A stretch of 64,000 nucleotides of DNA. Origin: Cokeromyces recurvatus. Taxonomy: Eukaryota > Mucoromycota > Mucoromycetes > Mucorales > Mucoraceae. The stretch lies in the NCBI RefSeq assembly GCF_025118155.1, contig NW_026251387.1:757001-821000 (forward strand). Direction: 5' to 3'. Positions 37,228 to 49,763 of this stretch are shown in pieces; positions within the stretch are counted from its first letter, which is position 1; each line of letters starts with the position of its first letter. The notes below the pieces were generated by a model. The model did no database searches. It was not told where the DNA came from and saw only the letters and a program-made list of their open reading frames with translations. The position numbers and the translations under genes are program-made.

Positions 37228-38719
37228 GATATTTTTTCTTTTTTGTTCTAATATATTGTAATTTTGCCTCTTGTTGTAATGTTGTTGTGCCAGGTCTGAT
37301 CAGTAAGTAGTACTATCGTTTATTATTAAACAGGAAGCTTTAATTAGTATTCAGTTTATTTATTTAGAATAACTTTTTTTTTTTTTGAGTGAAAGAAATG
37401 TCCGTTTATTATTATTTCAAAATATTAATAATTATATTCTATCAAAGGTGATACGAAATAAATACTGTGTAACTTTCATGACAGTTGCAAGTGTGACAAT
37501 CGTAGAGCAATATTATTTAATGAGGTTATATTTATTTGCAAAAGTAATAAGATATGGATTTATACATATATTTTTATTTATGTACAATAAAACGATATTT
37601 AGTTAACTGGTTGTTACGCCTATTTAAATTGTGTATAAAAGTTCTGACAGTAAGAAGTTTCAGTATAAGCGTAGTAATTCAATCATACTAAGTTGTTTGT
37701 AATCGGTTGTATTTTTACTAATTGCTATATAAGACAAATGCTTGTAATCAATCAAAATGATTAATATTACGACGCTCTTATTAAGACTTTAATTACAAAA
37801 TGTTGAAACAATATGAATTTATTACAATAAATAATATAGGAGACTAGGAAAATATTTGTCTTTTATAAGTATATAACATTACATATAATATCATTAAGAT
37901 TGTCCAACATAATATTACTGCCCCTAAGCAAAATAGGAGCTATACAAGTTACCATTATTAATGAGTTATTATGGCCTTATGCTTTATAATTGAAAAAAAA
38001 AATATTAGGATAGTAGTATTACCAATTTAGTTTAATACAAAAGTGCTCCAAAATTACCAAATACTGTCTAAAAATTAAAATGTATTCAATTACTAGCTAA
38101 AGCTAGAGTCTTTTTGTACTCTCGTGATCGCAGTCTGGAGAGTATGATGGCTCAATAATAAATCTCTTAGCTACAGAGAAATTTGTAGTAATATAAACCA
38201 ACTATTTTATTAAAAAGTTTAAGACTAAAATGAATTTTGCGGTTTAGACATGATAATATATTTAAAGCTATACAATTTAATAAAAAGGACAGTAATTTAT
38301 AGTCCACGCTTGCTGATAAAACAATCTTTTGCATACTATTATTAGCTCCAAAAAAAAAAGATAAATAGTTGATTATAATTGTATAGTTTTCATAATTTTA
38401 CTAGATTATTATCAAAGTTTAATCCCTTGAAATTTTGCAACTACATTGGGAATATTCTCAGATAATCTTATCAAAAGACTTATTCTATAATCCATTCCTA
38501 TCTAGTGCTTTCCCTCACACTTTTTACACAGCAACTGACAATAAATAGCATACAAAATTACACATATATAGAATCATAATCCGCATTACTACTATAATCC
38601 TATGTAACAAATATAAACAAAGTCTACTAGATTAAAGGTTTCTACAAAGTGAAAAAAATGTCGATTTTATATATGTTAAAAAGGTACACACAATAAAATT
38701 CGAATCGTAGACGATACGC
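37228..38719. other. Intergenic, no gene seen
   Basis: 1.5 kb between the tRNA and the 3' end of RPS14. AT-rich, with no recognised coding region or element motif. The right end should hold the RPS14 3' untranslated region. Confidence 0.55.
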
Positions 38720-39376
38720 TTAAAGACGACGACCACGACGACCACCCTTTCTACGAGTAGAGTCAGTAGGAATAGGAGTAACATCTTCGATACGACCAAT
38801 TCTCATTCCGGCACGAGCAAGGGCACGGAGAGCGGCTTGACCACCAGGACCAGGAGTCTTGGTACCAGTACCACCAGTAGCTCTGAGCTTGATGTGGAGA
38901 GCGTTAATACCAAGTTCCTTACACTTGGCAGCAACTTGTTGAGCGGCCAACATGGCAGCATAAGGAGAAGATTCATCACGATCAGCCTTAACTTGCATAC
39001 CACCAGTGACACGAGCAATGGTTTCACGACCAGAAAGATCAGTAACGTGAACAAAGGTATCGTTGAAGGAAGCAAAGATGTGAGCAACACCGAAAACAAG
39101 TTCACCTTCACGAACTTGGGGGCCGAGAGTGACCTTTTCAACAGCCTTGGGAGCAGCCTTCTTAGACTAATTAAATAAATGATGTTAATGAGAATTACTT
39201 AATTTTGACATTTTTCCATAAAAAGAAAAAGTAAACTAATTCTATATCCATCCATCCATCCATCCATTCATCTAAATGGATCCTATCAATTTCAGATAAA
39301 ATACAGTTTATAGATACTTTTTCTTTTTTTTTTTCTCTCTATAATATATTTTAGCTTTTTTTCCCCCACTTACCAT
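38720..39376 (-). CDS. RPS14: 40S ribosomal protein S14 (uS11)
   Basis: uS11 sits in the platform of the small ribosomal subunit. Exon 1 is only the ATG (39374-39376); after a GTAAGT intron of about 207 nt, exon 2 (38720-39166) begins TCT AAG AAG and encodes [20 protein letters not shown], then [54 protein letters not shown] and the invariant end [11 protein letters not shown]. Total 149 residues, normal for the family. GC-rich, preferred codons set it apart from its neighbours, as expected of a highly expressed gene. The intron has a CCAT microsatellite. Confidence 0.97.
39247..39270. repeat. CCAT tetranucleotide repeat in the RPS14 intron
   Basis: Six near-perfect copies of TCCA inside the first intron. 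Short simple repeat with no evident role. Confidence 0.8.
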
Positions 39377-39772
39377 GATTGATCGAAATAAAAAGAGGAA
39401 GATTAATTATCTCAACAAGACAATCGATTTTTTGTATAGAATGCCTGACCTTCCCAGAGTTTCCTTCTGCACAATCTTTTCCGCTCCTCTTAAAAATTCA
39501 ATCACCGATGTGGCTTGCTTTACCGTGAGGACAGGTCCACACTTGCTGTTTATAATTTGTCTTATTTGAAGAACATAGTATTCATTATATACATTAATAA
39601 AAAGGGTTAAATATGTAACATGAAAAGAAACTTTTTTTTTCTTATTGATCTTATCTTCTTTGGTACGTAAGGACTTACATTATGGTAATTTTTAAAAATT
39701 AATAACAAATTGAATTGAATCAATGTATATTATTTATTTATTTACATTATATAACTTTACACAAAGCATTTT
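39377..39772. promoter_or_regulatory. RPS14 promoter and 3' end of the deubiquitinase gene
   Basis: The 396 bp upstream of RPS14 on the minus strand also holds the 3' side of the next minus-strand gene. On the coding orientation it is purine-rich near the start codon. No clear ribosomal-gene factor site was identified. Confidence 0.4.
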
Positions 39773-42083
39773 TTATTTTTTATCCCTCTTTTCTCTAATC
39801 TTACGACCCAATCCCCAACGAGTTTTCTTTTCTTCTTGGTGTGGAGGAGAAGGAGTTGTTTCCGGTGTTGGTATTTCTGAATTTGAGTAGTCATCCTTTT
39901 TACCTATAATTGGCGATTGTAAATTAAAATGATTGTTATCGTTACTTATATTGTCTAATCGAAGTGGGCTGACGGGAATAGTCAATGGCTGCTGTGACAT
40001 AACTGGTACCGGCCTATCATTATCACAGTCTATCTTATTATTATCAAGAGAAATATTAATTGAGTCCATATTAAGATCCACTGATTGGTAAAATAAGACA
40101 TATCCTGATCCACTACCAGGAAGATCACTAAAATATTTCTGAATATCATCTTCTTGAATTTGCTAATTTAAAATATATAAATATCGTATTAAATACAATA
40201 AAATATAGCTATACATACTGTAACTACATCATCATCAAATAACATCCATTGTCCATTACTCTTAATAACAGCAACATAATGTCCATGATGAGGCCCACTA
40301 AATACGGATTATTAAATTTAATTGAATAAATATAGTAATTCATCATCATCCTCACCTTCCAATATGCACCACAATACTCCAAAGTTCATACATTCTGTCA
40401 GCATCCTCAGTGTCATCGCTCTAAAGTTGTAGTGTTAGTAGTTATATACATATTAGTGTAAAAAAAAAAACCTCTTACAGTATTAAATAATCTTAATTCA
40501 AAAGGAAAGACTACTCGATATGTTAACTTTATATATTTTTGCAATTGTTCTTGGTATTTAAATCGTTTCAAATGAAGTGCTAATATATTGGGTAACTTTT
40601 TGATTTTCATTCTAAATAAAATATTAAGGCTTAACACTCAACGTAAACTGAACGTATTTTTTTTTTCCTTTTACCTGCGTTCCGCTTCTTGTAGGCCTGA
40701 GCATACATCACAGAAATATTTGTTTTTATGACATAGTGTTTCACTTGCAGAAAATTGCCGTAAGCAAGAAGTAATGGATGAATTCATTTCAACATCAATC
40801 GATAAATCCATAAAGCATTCATCTCGACTTGTCACCTATAATGCAAAATTTAAACATTAATGTATACATTTATATGTTTAATTGCTTACAGTTTCACAGG
40901 ATAAACATTTAGTTTCATTAGAAAACACACCCTCAAATAATTGGTGTACCCAAGTAGTTTTAGGATTTGATCCAATAGTAGTACCTGCTACATAATACTT
41001 ATTAGGAAAGTGGATTATTTTAAGAAGAAAGAAAGAAAAAAAAAACAATACCTGTATTACTCGATCCATGACTATTATCACTATAAATGCTTTCTTGTTG
41101 CTTATTTTCATTCTCATCAGCTAGCTTTTGTTGATACCTTTGAACATCTTCGGCAATAGTATTTAAAGTATAGTTTAAAAATTCATGGGCATCTTGATGC
41201 ATACTTGATCGAAATAATTCTAAATTTATAAAATTTAATTATATATAAAATTTACATGTATTTATGTAATTACCATTTTCTTTTTTAACTTTGTTAATAA
41301 AATTAACAGGTGCAATGACACCCGTTTTTTTCTTGTTTTGAGATATCTTCCAAAATAAATCCTTAAGTGCAGAAAACAAGGTATCTTCCATACCAGGTGC
41401 CAAATTGATATTATTTTGATCTTTTTCAATAGGAGCCGTAGTTGGTGTACTTGCACCATTTGTTGATCCGGAAGAAATGCCATTAGCACCATTGCGAGGA
41501 ATCGATCTAGAATTAGATGTTTCTCTACAAGATGAACTCAATACATTATTATTACTGCTCAGTCGCATATTTCCATTAATAGTTGGCGTAGAAGATGATG
41601 TAGTTGACGAATTAGTGGAAGGAAAATAGGAATGCCCATTAACAACATTCATAGGAGAATTAGGATTTGTTGATAAAGGTGTATTATAAGTTTGAGTTGC
41701 ACTGTTAATAGATTGTGGATAATTTAACACATAATGCCGAAAAGGTTTACAAAAATAAAGAGCTTGAACTACAGAATTACTATAGCTATAAAAAAAAAAA
41801 AAATTAAAAATAATGAAAATATGTCTATTTTGCATAACATCCTTACCAAGTATTACCGAACTATTTATATATGTGTATATTAATATTGAAATTAAAGCAA
41901 ACAGTATGTATACTTACGTTTTCGAGACCAAAATAGCGTTCACCTTCATCAATAGCATCATTATCAATAGAAGGCTTACCCGATTGTTGTCCCTAAAATA
42001 TAAATTAGTCTCAATATATTTACTAGTAATTATAAAATTGAATTTACCAAGCCCATCCATTTGAATAAAGATGTGCTCGACAT
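39773..42083 (-). CDS. Ubiquitin-specific protease, USP12/46-CreB-UBP9/13 type
   Basis: A Cys peptidase that removes ubiquitin; this subgroup works with WD-repeat partners in other fungi (CreB-CreC). Eleven exons close in phase: 42048-42083, 41918-41992, 41847-41860, 41274-41785, 41052-41219, 40890-40987, 40675-40835, 40479-40611, 40356-40420, 40219-40297 and 39773-40162, giving about 576 residues. The Cys box [17 protein letters not shown] has its catalytic Cys at about 42. It comes from a 14-nt microexon, with the Cys codon split by the next junction. A zinc-ribbon pair is visible (CLSC, CDVC), the His box is [11 protein letters not shown], and [12 protein letters not shown] is typical. A Ser/Asn/Thr-rich insert lies between the Cys box and [10 protein letters not shown]. 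The tail ([16 protein letters not shown]) is basic. Confidence 0.93.
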
Positions 42084-43652
42084 TATAGTATTAATAAATG
42101 AAAAAAAAAAAAAATAAAAAAAAAGCAAAGAAAAAAAAAAAGAAAAAAAAAAGTAAAGAAAAAAAAAAAAAAAGAAAAAAAAAAAACGAAAGGATATATT
42201 TGCTTACTAGCTTTTTGCTATAAATGGAGCATTTTTTTTATGAAATAGAAATAAATTTTAGACCAATTAGAAATAATTTTGGTATACATGGAATTTTTTA
42301 CATAAATCTTTCTAAGCAGTTTATATTATAGCAATGTGTATTTAAGGGAAAAGGAAGCAGCTATGCTCTAAGAATTCGATTATTCATACTTTCATTTCAA
42401 AGTGATTATGCTTATGTATACTATATTTTTTTGAGACACTTATATCTTTGTCCTATAATATACCATAGCTTCTACAATAAAGGATAGTATAACCAGAAAC
42501 TCCTTTTTTTGATTTCATAAAAGTGCTTTGTAGATAGTTATCGTATATTCTACACACTATTAATAATCAGTCTTTAATATTAATATACTGTGTTAAGGGC
42601 TAAATTGGATATGATTGAAAAAACTTTTATACCGAAAATACATTATTGCAATAAAAAGCTTATGCAGCCATACATTGGTGAGTCTATTGGCTTATTATCT
42701 GTGTATTTTTTTTCTAATATGGTCTACATCATAATACACCCCTTTCTTCACCTACTGATTTTGATGCTCAATTAGTAAAGTAAGTGTCTTTCCAGAGGTG
42801 GCAATTTTTTCCTCTTATTATCCAGGAGAATTTTTTACTACGTTCTTACGCCTTTCTGAACTGACTAGAGCCCTCTATGAATTAGGACAATAATTGCTTA
42901 TTCAATCGTTGACTCGATAGCATGCTATCATTTTCTTTTATTCTTTAAAAAGAGTTTTAGACATTTTTTTCTTTTTTTTCTTTTTTTTCTATCTCTGCGA
43001 TAACATAATATAGTCATATAAATATAGGTTATAAAGTTTTTTTTTATAAACTTGTATATGCGCCCTATGTAATTTATGATTAATTCCTCTATATCTAATG
43101 TTTAATAACAGGTCTCTTTTCTTCAAAATTATTGATTACAGCTCGTTCATAAGAAACTTTAGAAAGGAGGGTTTTCCTTTAATATTCACATAATTATACA
43201 TATTTCACGGGAGGTATTCACCGTATTTTATATTTCAGATCAAGTCATTATAATAGCTTATAAAATAGCTTTGTAAAATATAGATTGGAGAGTATTAGGG
43301 TAAATTTTTTAATGCTATCACAGTTACAGTAATTAAAGACTTATTTTTGATTTTTCTTTAGTTAATTCAGCTTTAAAAAAAATCAAATAAGCATAGTCAT
43401 TATTTATATACATGTATATATTTATATAATAGATTATCCTTTCTAATATATTATAAGTTTATGCTGGCATAATAAAAAAGTAAAGAATTTATACAGGAGC
43501 CTTGCAAGCTTTTCTTCTCCCCGAAGAAATTGGTGGCTTATTTAGAGGAAAAAAAAAAAAAAAAAAACTGCGATTATCACTGGAAAAAAAAGCAAACATA
43601 TTTTTTTTTTGTTTTTGTTTCTTATTCTTTAATCCTTAATTATATAACAATA
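42084..43652. other. Divergent intergenic region
   Basis: 1.57 kb between the divergent deubiquitinase and eIF3g genes. A strongly A-rich tract with scattered G (42098-42186) lies just upstream of the deubiquitinase start. T-rich runs occur near 42966-42990 and A runs near 43549-43567. No coding region was recognised in the middle. Confidence 0.5.
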
Positions 43653-44915
43653 ATGGCTGTTGACACCGAGTATGTTCCATCTTACAAAAAAAGAAAGCAA
43701 CTAATGAATAATGAATTATATTTATACTTATTTTTTATTTAACAATTTCGTAACTTTTTTTTTTTATAGTACACCAACTAAAGCTTCATGGGCTGATGAA
43801 TACGAAGATGAAGAAGGTACAACTTATTTTAATCACAGCAATATACCATTCGATGATGTATAACATTTTATAAGATAATAGTAGATGATCGTTAACATTC
43901 ATTTAAAATTATAGATTCTCTTCAACCTCAAGTTTACACAGATGAAGACGGCAATAAGGTCATTGTTGAATTTAGAGTAAACGAAGATGGCAAAAAAGTC
44001 AAGGTTGGTTTCATTTTATCACATCAATTGTAAAAAATTAGAAAACATATCACTAAAAATATATATCACTAAAAATATATATCACTAAACAAATATATTT
44101 AGGTTACTCGTAAGATTCGCTCTAAGCTTGTAACTGAACATGTCAACAAAGCTGTTGCTCAGCGTAAAAAATGGGCTAAATTTGGTGAAGAAAAAGGTAA
44201 AAAGCCTGGACCTGATCTCTCTACAACAACCATTGGTGAAAATATCCCCCTTAAGTTAGGATCCAGTGCTGGCAAGGTAAAATAAATAAAACCTCCTCCT
44301 TTTTTTTTTATGTATTATAGTTATTAACATCATATTTACTAGGATTTGGAAGCCGCTGCAGAACAAGAAGCTAAAGAAAAGATTCAAAGTCAACATAAGG
44401 CAAAGAATATTGCATGCCGTATTTGTAAAGGAGAGCACTTCACATCTAAATGTCCTTATAAGGATACAATGAAGCCATTTGATGAAATTGCTTCTACTCT
44501 TGAAACTGTTAAACTTGATAGTTCTGAGGCAGTAGCAGCAGCAGCAGCAGCAGTGACAGACTCATCAAATGGTGGAAGCAAATATACACCTCCTCATCTC
44601 CGTAATAAGGGAGCTGGTGGTGCAGGAGCTGGTTCTGGTGAATCTATGCGTGAACAAAAGCGTGATGACTCTGCTACCCTTCGTGTTACTAACTTGTCTG
44701 AAGATGCTACTGAAAGTGATATCCATGATCTCTTTAATCGTTTCGGTGGCATTGCTCGCATCTATTTGGCTCGTGATCATGAAACTAATCTCTGTAAAGG
44801 TTTTGCTTTTGTTTCATTTTATGACCGTGAAGATGCTGAAAAAGCTCAAAAAGCAGTTAATGGTTATGGTTATGATAACCTTATTTTAAGAGTTGAGTTT
44901 GCTCGTAATTCTTAA
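43653..44915 (+). CDS. TIF35: Eukaryotic translation initiation factor 3 subunit G
   Basis: eIF3g is a cytoplasmic eIF3 subunit acting in scanning and reinitiation. Exons 43653-43669, 43770-43816, 43915-44003, 44103-44276 and 44343-44915 close in phase to about 299 residues. The first exon has only 17 nt. The N-terminal block TPTKASWADEYEDEE, then KKVKVTRKIRSKLV, a zinc-knuckle-like CRICKGEHFTSKCP, and a C-terminal RRM (ATLRVTNLSEDATESDIHDL, KGFAFVSFYDREDAE) are in family order. The third intron uses a GTTGGT donor, fixed by the conserved KVKVTRKIR join. An Ala run and a Gly-rich linker separate knuckle and RRM. Confidence 0.96.
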
Positions 44916-44975
44916 TAAATGACTGTGACGTATAAAATAAATATTTTTTTTTTCAATATCAGCCATAGTTTATCC

Positions 44976-44976
<1 letters not shown>

Positions 44977-45019
<43 letters not shown>
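44977..45019. repeat. 43-nt T tract upstream of the MGA2/SPT23-like gene
   Basis: Uninterrupted T run between the eIF3g stop and the start of the next gene, 74 bp upstream of that ATG. It may act as a promoter poly(dA:dT) element and as a transcript end for eIF3g. Confidence 0.8.
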
Positions 45020-45022
<3 letters not shown>

Positions 45023-45093
45023 TTTCTCTTTTACTTCATCATTATTCACCATCATTCTAAAATACATATTTAAACACGTATATAATTATATAC

Positions 45094-45840
45094 ATGTCTC
45101 CTCTTCCTCCATTAGGGTCACATGAAAATTCGTCTACAAATTCTATAGTAAAAACTAACACTAACATGCCTTTATTACCTTCGTCAAAACACACTGGCGC
45201 TAGCTCAACCAATAAACAAAATGAACAGCCTATGGATCTATTTTTGAATCATACTGCCGAATATAATGCTCAGGAGCTTGGATTTGTCAATTCTAATGGT
45301 AATAATGATAAATTCTACATTGAGATTAAGTTTTTTATTTTATTTTATTCATTATTATTTTATTTTATTTTTTTTCATCAAATTCACTACAAGTGTTGTT
45401 AACTCATGAACCAAATAATATTAAAGTTAAACAGGAATCTGCATCCCAACAACAAACTGAATCCTTTAAATTAACAAAAAAAGGGAAACAAAAATCAAAA
45501 GAAACCGGACATTCTTCTTTACTTCAGGTACATTATTAATGAAATTTAAAGTTATAGCATAATCTTATCTTTTTAAATAGGTATTTACAAATCCCTTGTT
45601 ACATGCTATTCCACTTTTAGCAAGGAATTGCTTAAATTTCGAAGATTTCTTGGCTCAGACGTCCCTTCCTGGGTAATTATGAACTGTTTTTTATATTATT
45701 ATTATTTTTTCTAATCCATTTTATATTAGTCAAAGCTTACTTGGCCCAGAAGAATTAGAAAATGACACAGATGCTAATCTTGCTTCGTCACCAATGTAAT
45801 TTATTAATAACATATTACAAAAGAGAAATTATTATTAACT

Positions 45841-45883
<43 letters not shown>

Positions 45884-48525
45884 AAAGTATACAAAATGAT
45901 AGCCCATGGCATATTCGAGTCTTAGGTCTGCCTCATACAGGCGCAAAATCTAGAGTAGAGACACAAATCAAAATATGTTTACAACTAGTAGATACAAAAG
46001 GAGAATTAGCAACTAATTGGTCGCATATTAAATTACCAGAACATTTAGTTGCCAAAGATAAACTAAAGCGTAAAAATCAAAAATATGGTACAGAAGAGCA
46101 CGTTTCTCCTGCAGATACCCAAGTTTTAATCTTAGAAGCTGGTGTTATTTGTGATAGTCAGCCTGATAATGAAATTATCATGTGTACAAGTTGTGTTCAT
46201 CGTGAGGTAAAGTAATATATTGAAATTTAAAGGATTATTATAGTAATATTATTTTATTATAGCGTAAACGTCTAAAAAGAAAACGTGATAATAAAGTTGC
46301 TCGAGCAGTCAATAAAGAAGGAGGGGCAGCGAAAATAGCTGCATTATTTGCTAATGATTTACCTGATCTAAGTGATGAAAATATAATGGCAGAAGAAAGA
46401 AAAAAAATCATATTATTCAATTGTAATGAATATGTTGATTTTAATACCGGTGAGACCACTTTACCTACAAGAATAACTTGTTACTGCCGACATCATAGCG
46501 AGAAGACAGGATTTAGGTAAACAAAAAAAAAAAAAAGATATACATATATATACATACATGTATAATCTATTTCTTATTCATACGTATTTTTTTTTCTTTG
46601 AATGGTAAAGGCTTAAATTTACTTTGAGAGATAATTTAAACCATGTGATAGCTATAGGTCGGTCACCTCCTATTATGATTACAGATGACCATAAAAGTTC
46701 GAAAATGCAGTTAATAGCCGCAAAAAAGAGAGCACGTACAGATTTGGAGAGTGAAAGTGATGCACCTTCCACATCAAAGAGAAAATCAGCAACTAATGGG
46801 GACGCTGAAACTGATTCAGGAGTATCAAGTCCTATTGTATCTACACCTGCTACTCCTTCTTCTCAACTTGATGATCTACCTGAAAGCTCAGTTAAAACAA
46901 CATCATTTGATAATAATAACAGTAACATGAATGTTGTGTCAACTACAGTGACAAATAATCATACCACTCCAAGTACTAATTATAACCAACCCTATTTAGT
47001 TGTAAATAACCAACAACATCCATTGGCTGAGAATAATCAGGGACATTTTATCTCTCAATTACAGCAGCCACAACAACATATAATGTCATCTACTAATGCT
47101 ACTATGCTCAATAATACTCATCATTCACTATTACAGCCTAATGTTGGTCAAATGCCTCAAAATGAATTACTTGATTTTCTTAATTCTAATAATTTAAGCA
47201 TGCTACCAGATCAACAACATCCTATTCCTGATAATCAACAACAAATAGTATCACATTTTGATCAAAACACGATGATGCAAAATAATATAAATATGCATGT
47301 AAATAATAACAGAAGAAGAACTACTATACCAGTAATGAACCATGGCATATTACCCAGCCAACAACAACCGTATCATAATAATAATAACATATATACTAAA
47401 CTTCAAGAAAGACACACAATAGAAAGTAGTAAAATACCTCAATTGCCACGTTTGCATCGATTGATTCCTTCTGAGGGCCCTATCTATGGTGGTTCTGAGG
47501 TCACAGTACTTGGATCTAATTTTTATGAAGGATTAACATGTATGTTTGGTGAAAATCCTGCTATTCCTACTCATTGTTGGAGTGCAAATACACTTTTATG
47601 TATTTTACCACCTGCAGCAACAGCAGGACCTGTCGTTGTATCATTTAAAGAACATCCTTTAATGCTAGAAGGGCAAGATGTAGTGTTATTTACTTACTTT
47701 GATGAGAGTGATCGTGCTTTAATGGAGCTTGCCTTACAAGTTGTTGGATTAAAAACAATGGGTAAAGTTGAAGATGCGCGTCAAATTGCTATGCGCATTG
47801 TTCAAGGCGATAACAACAACAACAACAATAATAATAACCATGGGAATACCTCAACCACAACAACGACAGCACCTAATCATCATCGCTCAGTGTTAACGCA
47901 TATGGCTGCAAATGCTATCTATGATAATGCACATAGCTTATTTTTACCTCATCTCGAAGAGCTTGTTGCATCAAGCATGCTTGCATTACATAATATGAAC
48001 AGTTCACATAATTCAGATTATCTTTCTTTGACAAATCGTAATCAACATAGCTTATTACATTTAGCTACAATTTGTGGGCATGTGGGACTGGTGAAAACAT
48101 TAATAAAATTAGACTGTAATGTAAATCAAGTAGATAAGAATGGCTTTACTGCGCTCCATTTTGCAAGCTGGTCTGGCAAAGTAGAAATTGTGGAATTACT
48201 AATAGATCTAAGTAATTTAAAATTAGTCAATCGTGTTGGTAAAACAGCAGAGCGATTAGCAATAGAAGCAGGGCATAAGCGTATCATACAATTATTTAGA
48301 AGAAGACAACAACAGAAGTCAGTAGTTATAGCTGAAAAGAATACAAAAATCCCTTTAACTGATTTTATTCTTTCTGATCTTGTCGGTTTTGTAACATCTA
48401 TTTTACCTACAAGTATATCAAATCTTTTATCAAGTCTCTATACATTTTCTACAACGACTAGTTGTGGTAGAAGATTAACACATTCTGCTACACAAGTTTA
48501 TAACTTTATGTTAGATCCCTTTTAA
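45094..48525 (+). CDS. MGA2/SPT23-like IPT/TIG-ankyrin transcription factor
   Basis: Yeast Mga2 and Spt23 are ER-anchored regulators of fatty-acid desaturase. Seven exons (45094-45298, 45394-45527, 45581-45672, 45730-45795, 45888-46206, 46263-46516, 46611-48525) close in phase to about 994 residues. The N-terminal region has SPWHIRVLGLPHTGAKSRVE and Cys-rich blocks (CTSCVHRE, ITCYCRHHSEKTGFR), typical of the fungal family. The IPT/TIG domain spans about 637-725 (LIPSEGPIYGGSEVTVLGSN), and ankyrin repeats about 834-920 (GFTALHFASWSGKVEIVELL). A Gln/Asn-rich segment precedes the TIG domain. The C-terminal 60 residues have only a moderately hydrophobic stretch (LVGFVTSILPTSISNLLSSL), so an ER anchor is not certain. 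The fifth exon follows a TA-repeat intron and a weak AAAAAG acceptor. Confidence 0.9.
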
Positions 48526-49763
48526 ACCTTATCATTACTCTATTATATATATACACATAGTAGCATCCATTTACACACACACACACACACACACATACAT
48601 ACATACACACATACACACATATATGTATGTTTGTATATTTACCCTTTCAAGTTTATATTTATTATTTATTTTATATTTTTCATCTCTCTCTCTCTCCTTC
48701 TCTTCTTTTTTTTTTAATAATATATATACATGTTAGAAATAATAGTAATAATAGTAGCATATATCTGTTGACTCTTAGACAAGATGAAATCAATAGAACA
48801 TTTTGAGGGATATTTATTCATAAATAGTAAAGATAATTCTTTTGGGACCCGTATAAAGAATGTGCAATATTACTCTATAAACTTTAATTAACGTATGTCT
48901 AAATTTTGGAAGTATACAAAAGTTAATTCATGTATTTAGTAGATCAAGCATAAAAGTAAGACAGCTCAATTTACATCACATGCCTCTGCCTTGAGACTCG
49001 ACTCTCTTGTGCTAAAGATGTTTACATTCTCGGATAAATTGTTTTATTGCAGTTACTGTGATATAGGAGATGCCTACCAGTGTAACCAGTAATAGTCGAA
49101 TGTAAAACTATTAGATCAAATATAATGCTTATAAATTTATGAAAGCTTTCATAAAGATATTTTTTAGTGTCAACATTACTACGTAGGATTAACTAAAGGT
49201 CAGAATTATAGTCTTTTGTAACTTATATTTAAAGAAATCAAACGTACTTGCAACGATGTATTTCTTTGTCGTTAGATGTTTCCTCTTTAATTGTATTTCT
49301 TTCTTGTTATATGCTTCTTTTTCTTCTTTTTTATTATTATTATTGAATGTTCACTTCAAGATGTCCTGTATAGATTATAAATGATTAATAATATTGACAA
49401 GAAAATATAATTAAATGCATAATGTGAGTCATTAAATAAAATAAACTATTTCCATTTTAAGGAGATAAAATTATCACTTTCCTCCCAAAAAAAAAACTTT
49501 TCTTTCACTTTCTTTCAAGTGAAAATATTATTGACCAGATTTATTTTCTCTTCTCTAATAATCTTGTACATTCAATTTCTTAATCTATTTCATAGCTTTA
49601 ATAAAGTGTCTACACAAACAAGAGAAATTTCATTTTCTAATGAATTTTACCAACAAGTATGAAAAAAAAAAGCCTTTTAATTTGCTCAACCCATGACTAA
49701 TTATGTTATTCATACATGTTTATTTTAGATCCAAATAATAATATTTATATATTGTAAAATAAC
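48526..49763. other. Intergenic, no gene seen
   Basis: 1.24 kb between two plus-strand genes, with a CA microsatellite soon after the first stop codon, CT-rich runs near 48680-48712 and an A run near 49487. No coding region was recognised. Confidence 0.55.
48573..48622. repeat. CA microsatellite with CATA extension
   Basis: About twelve CA units pass into CATA/CACA repeats. It lies about 50 bp after the MGA2/SPT23-like stop codon, probably in the 3' untranslated region. Confidence 0.85.

Noticed and set aside
38803..39178. Open frames of over 110 codons on both strands across RPS14
   Set aside because: The uS11 reading is unambiguous; the others result from the GC-rich codon bias of this gene.
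44565..44889. Long alternative open frames on both strands over the eIF3g RRM
   Set aside because: They overlap a well-conserved coding exon in another frame and show no motif; they are shadows of eIF3g codon bias.
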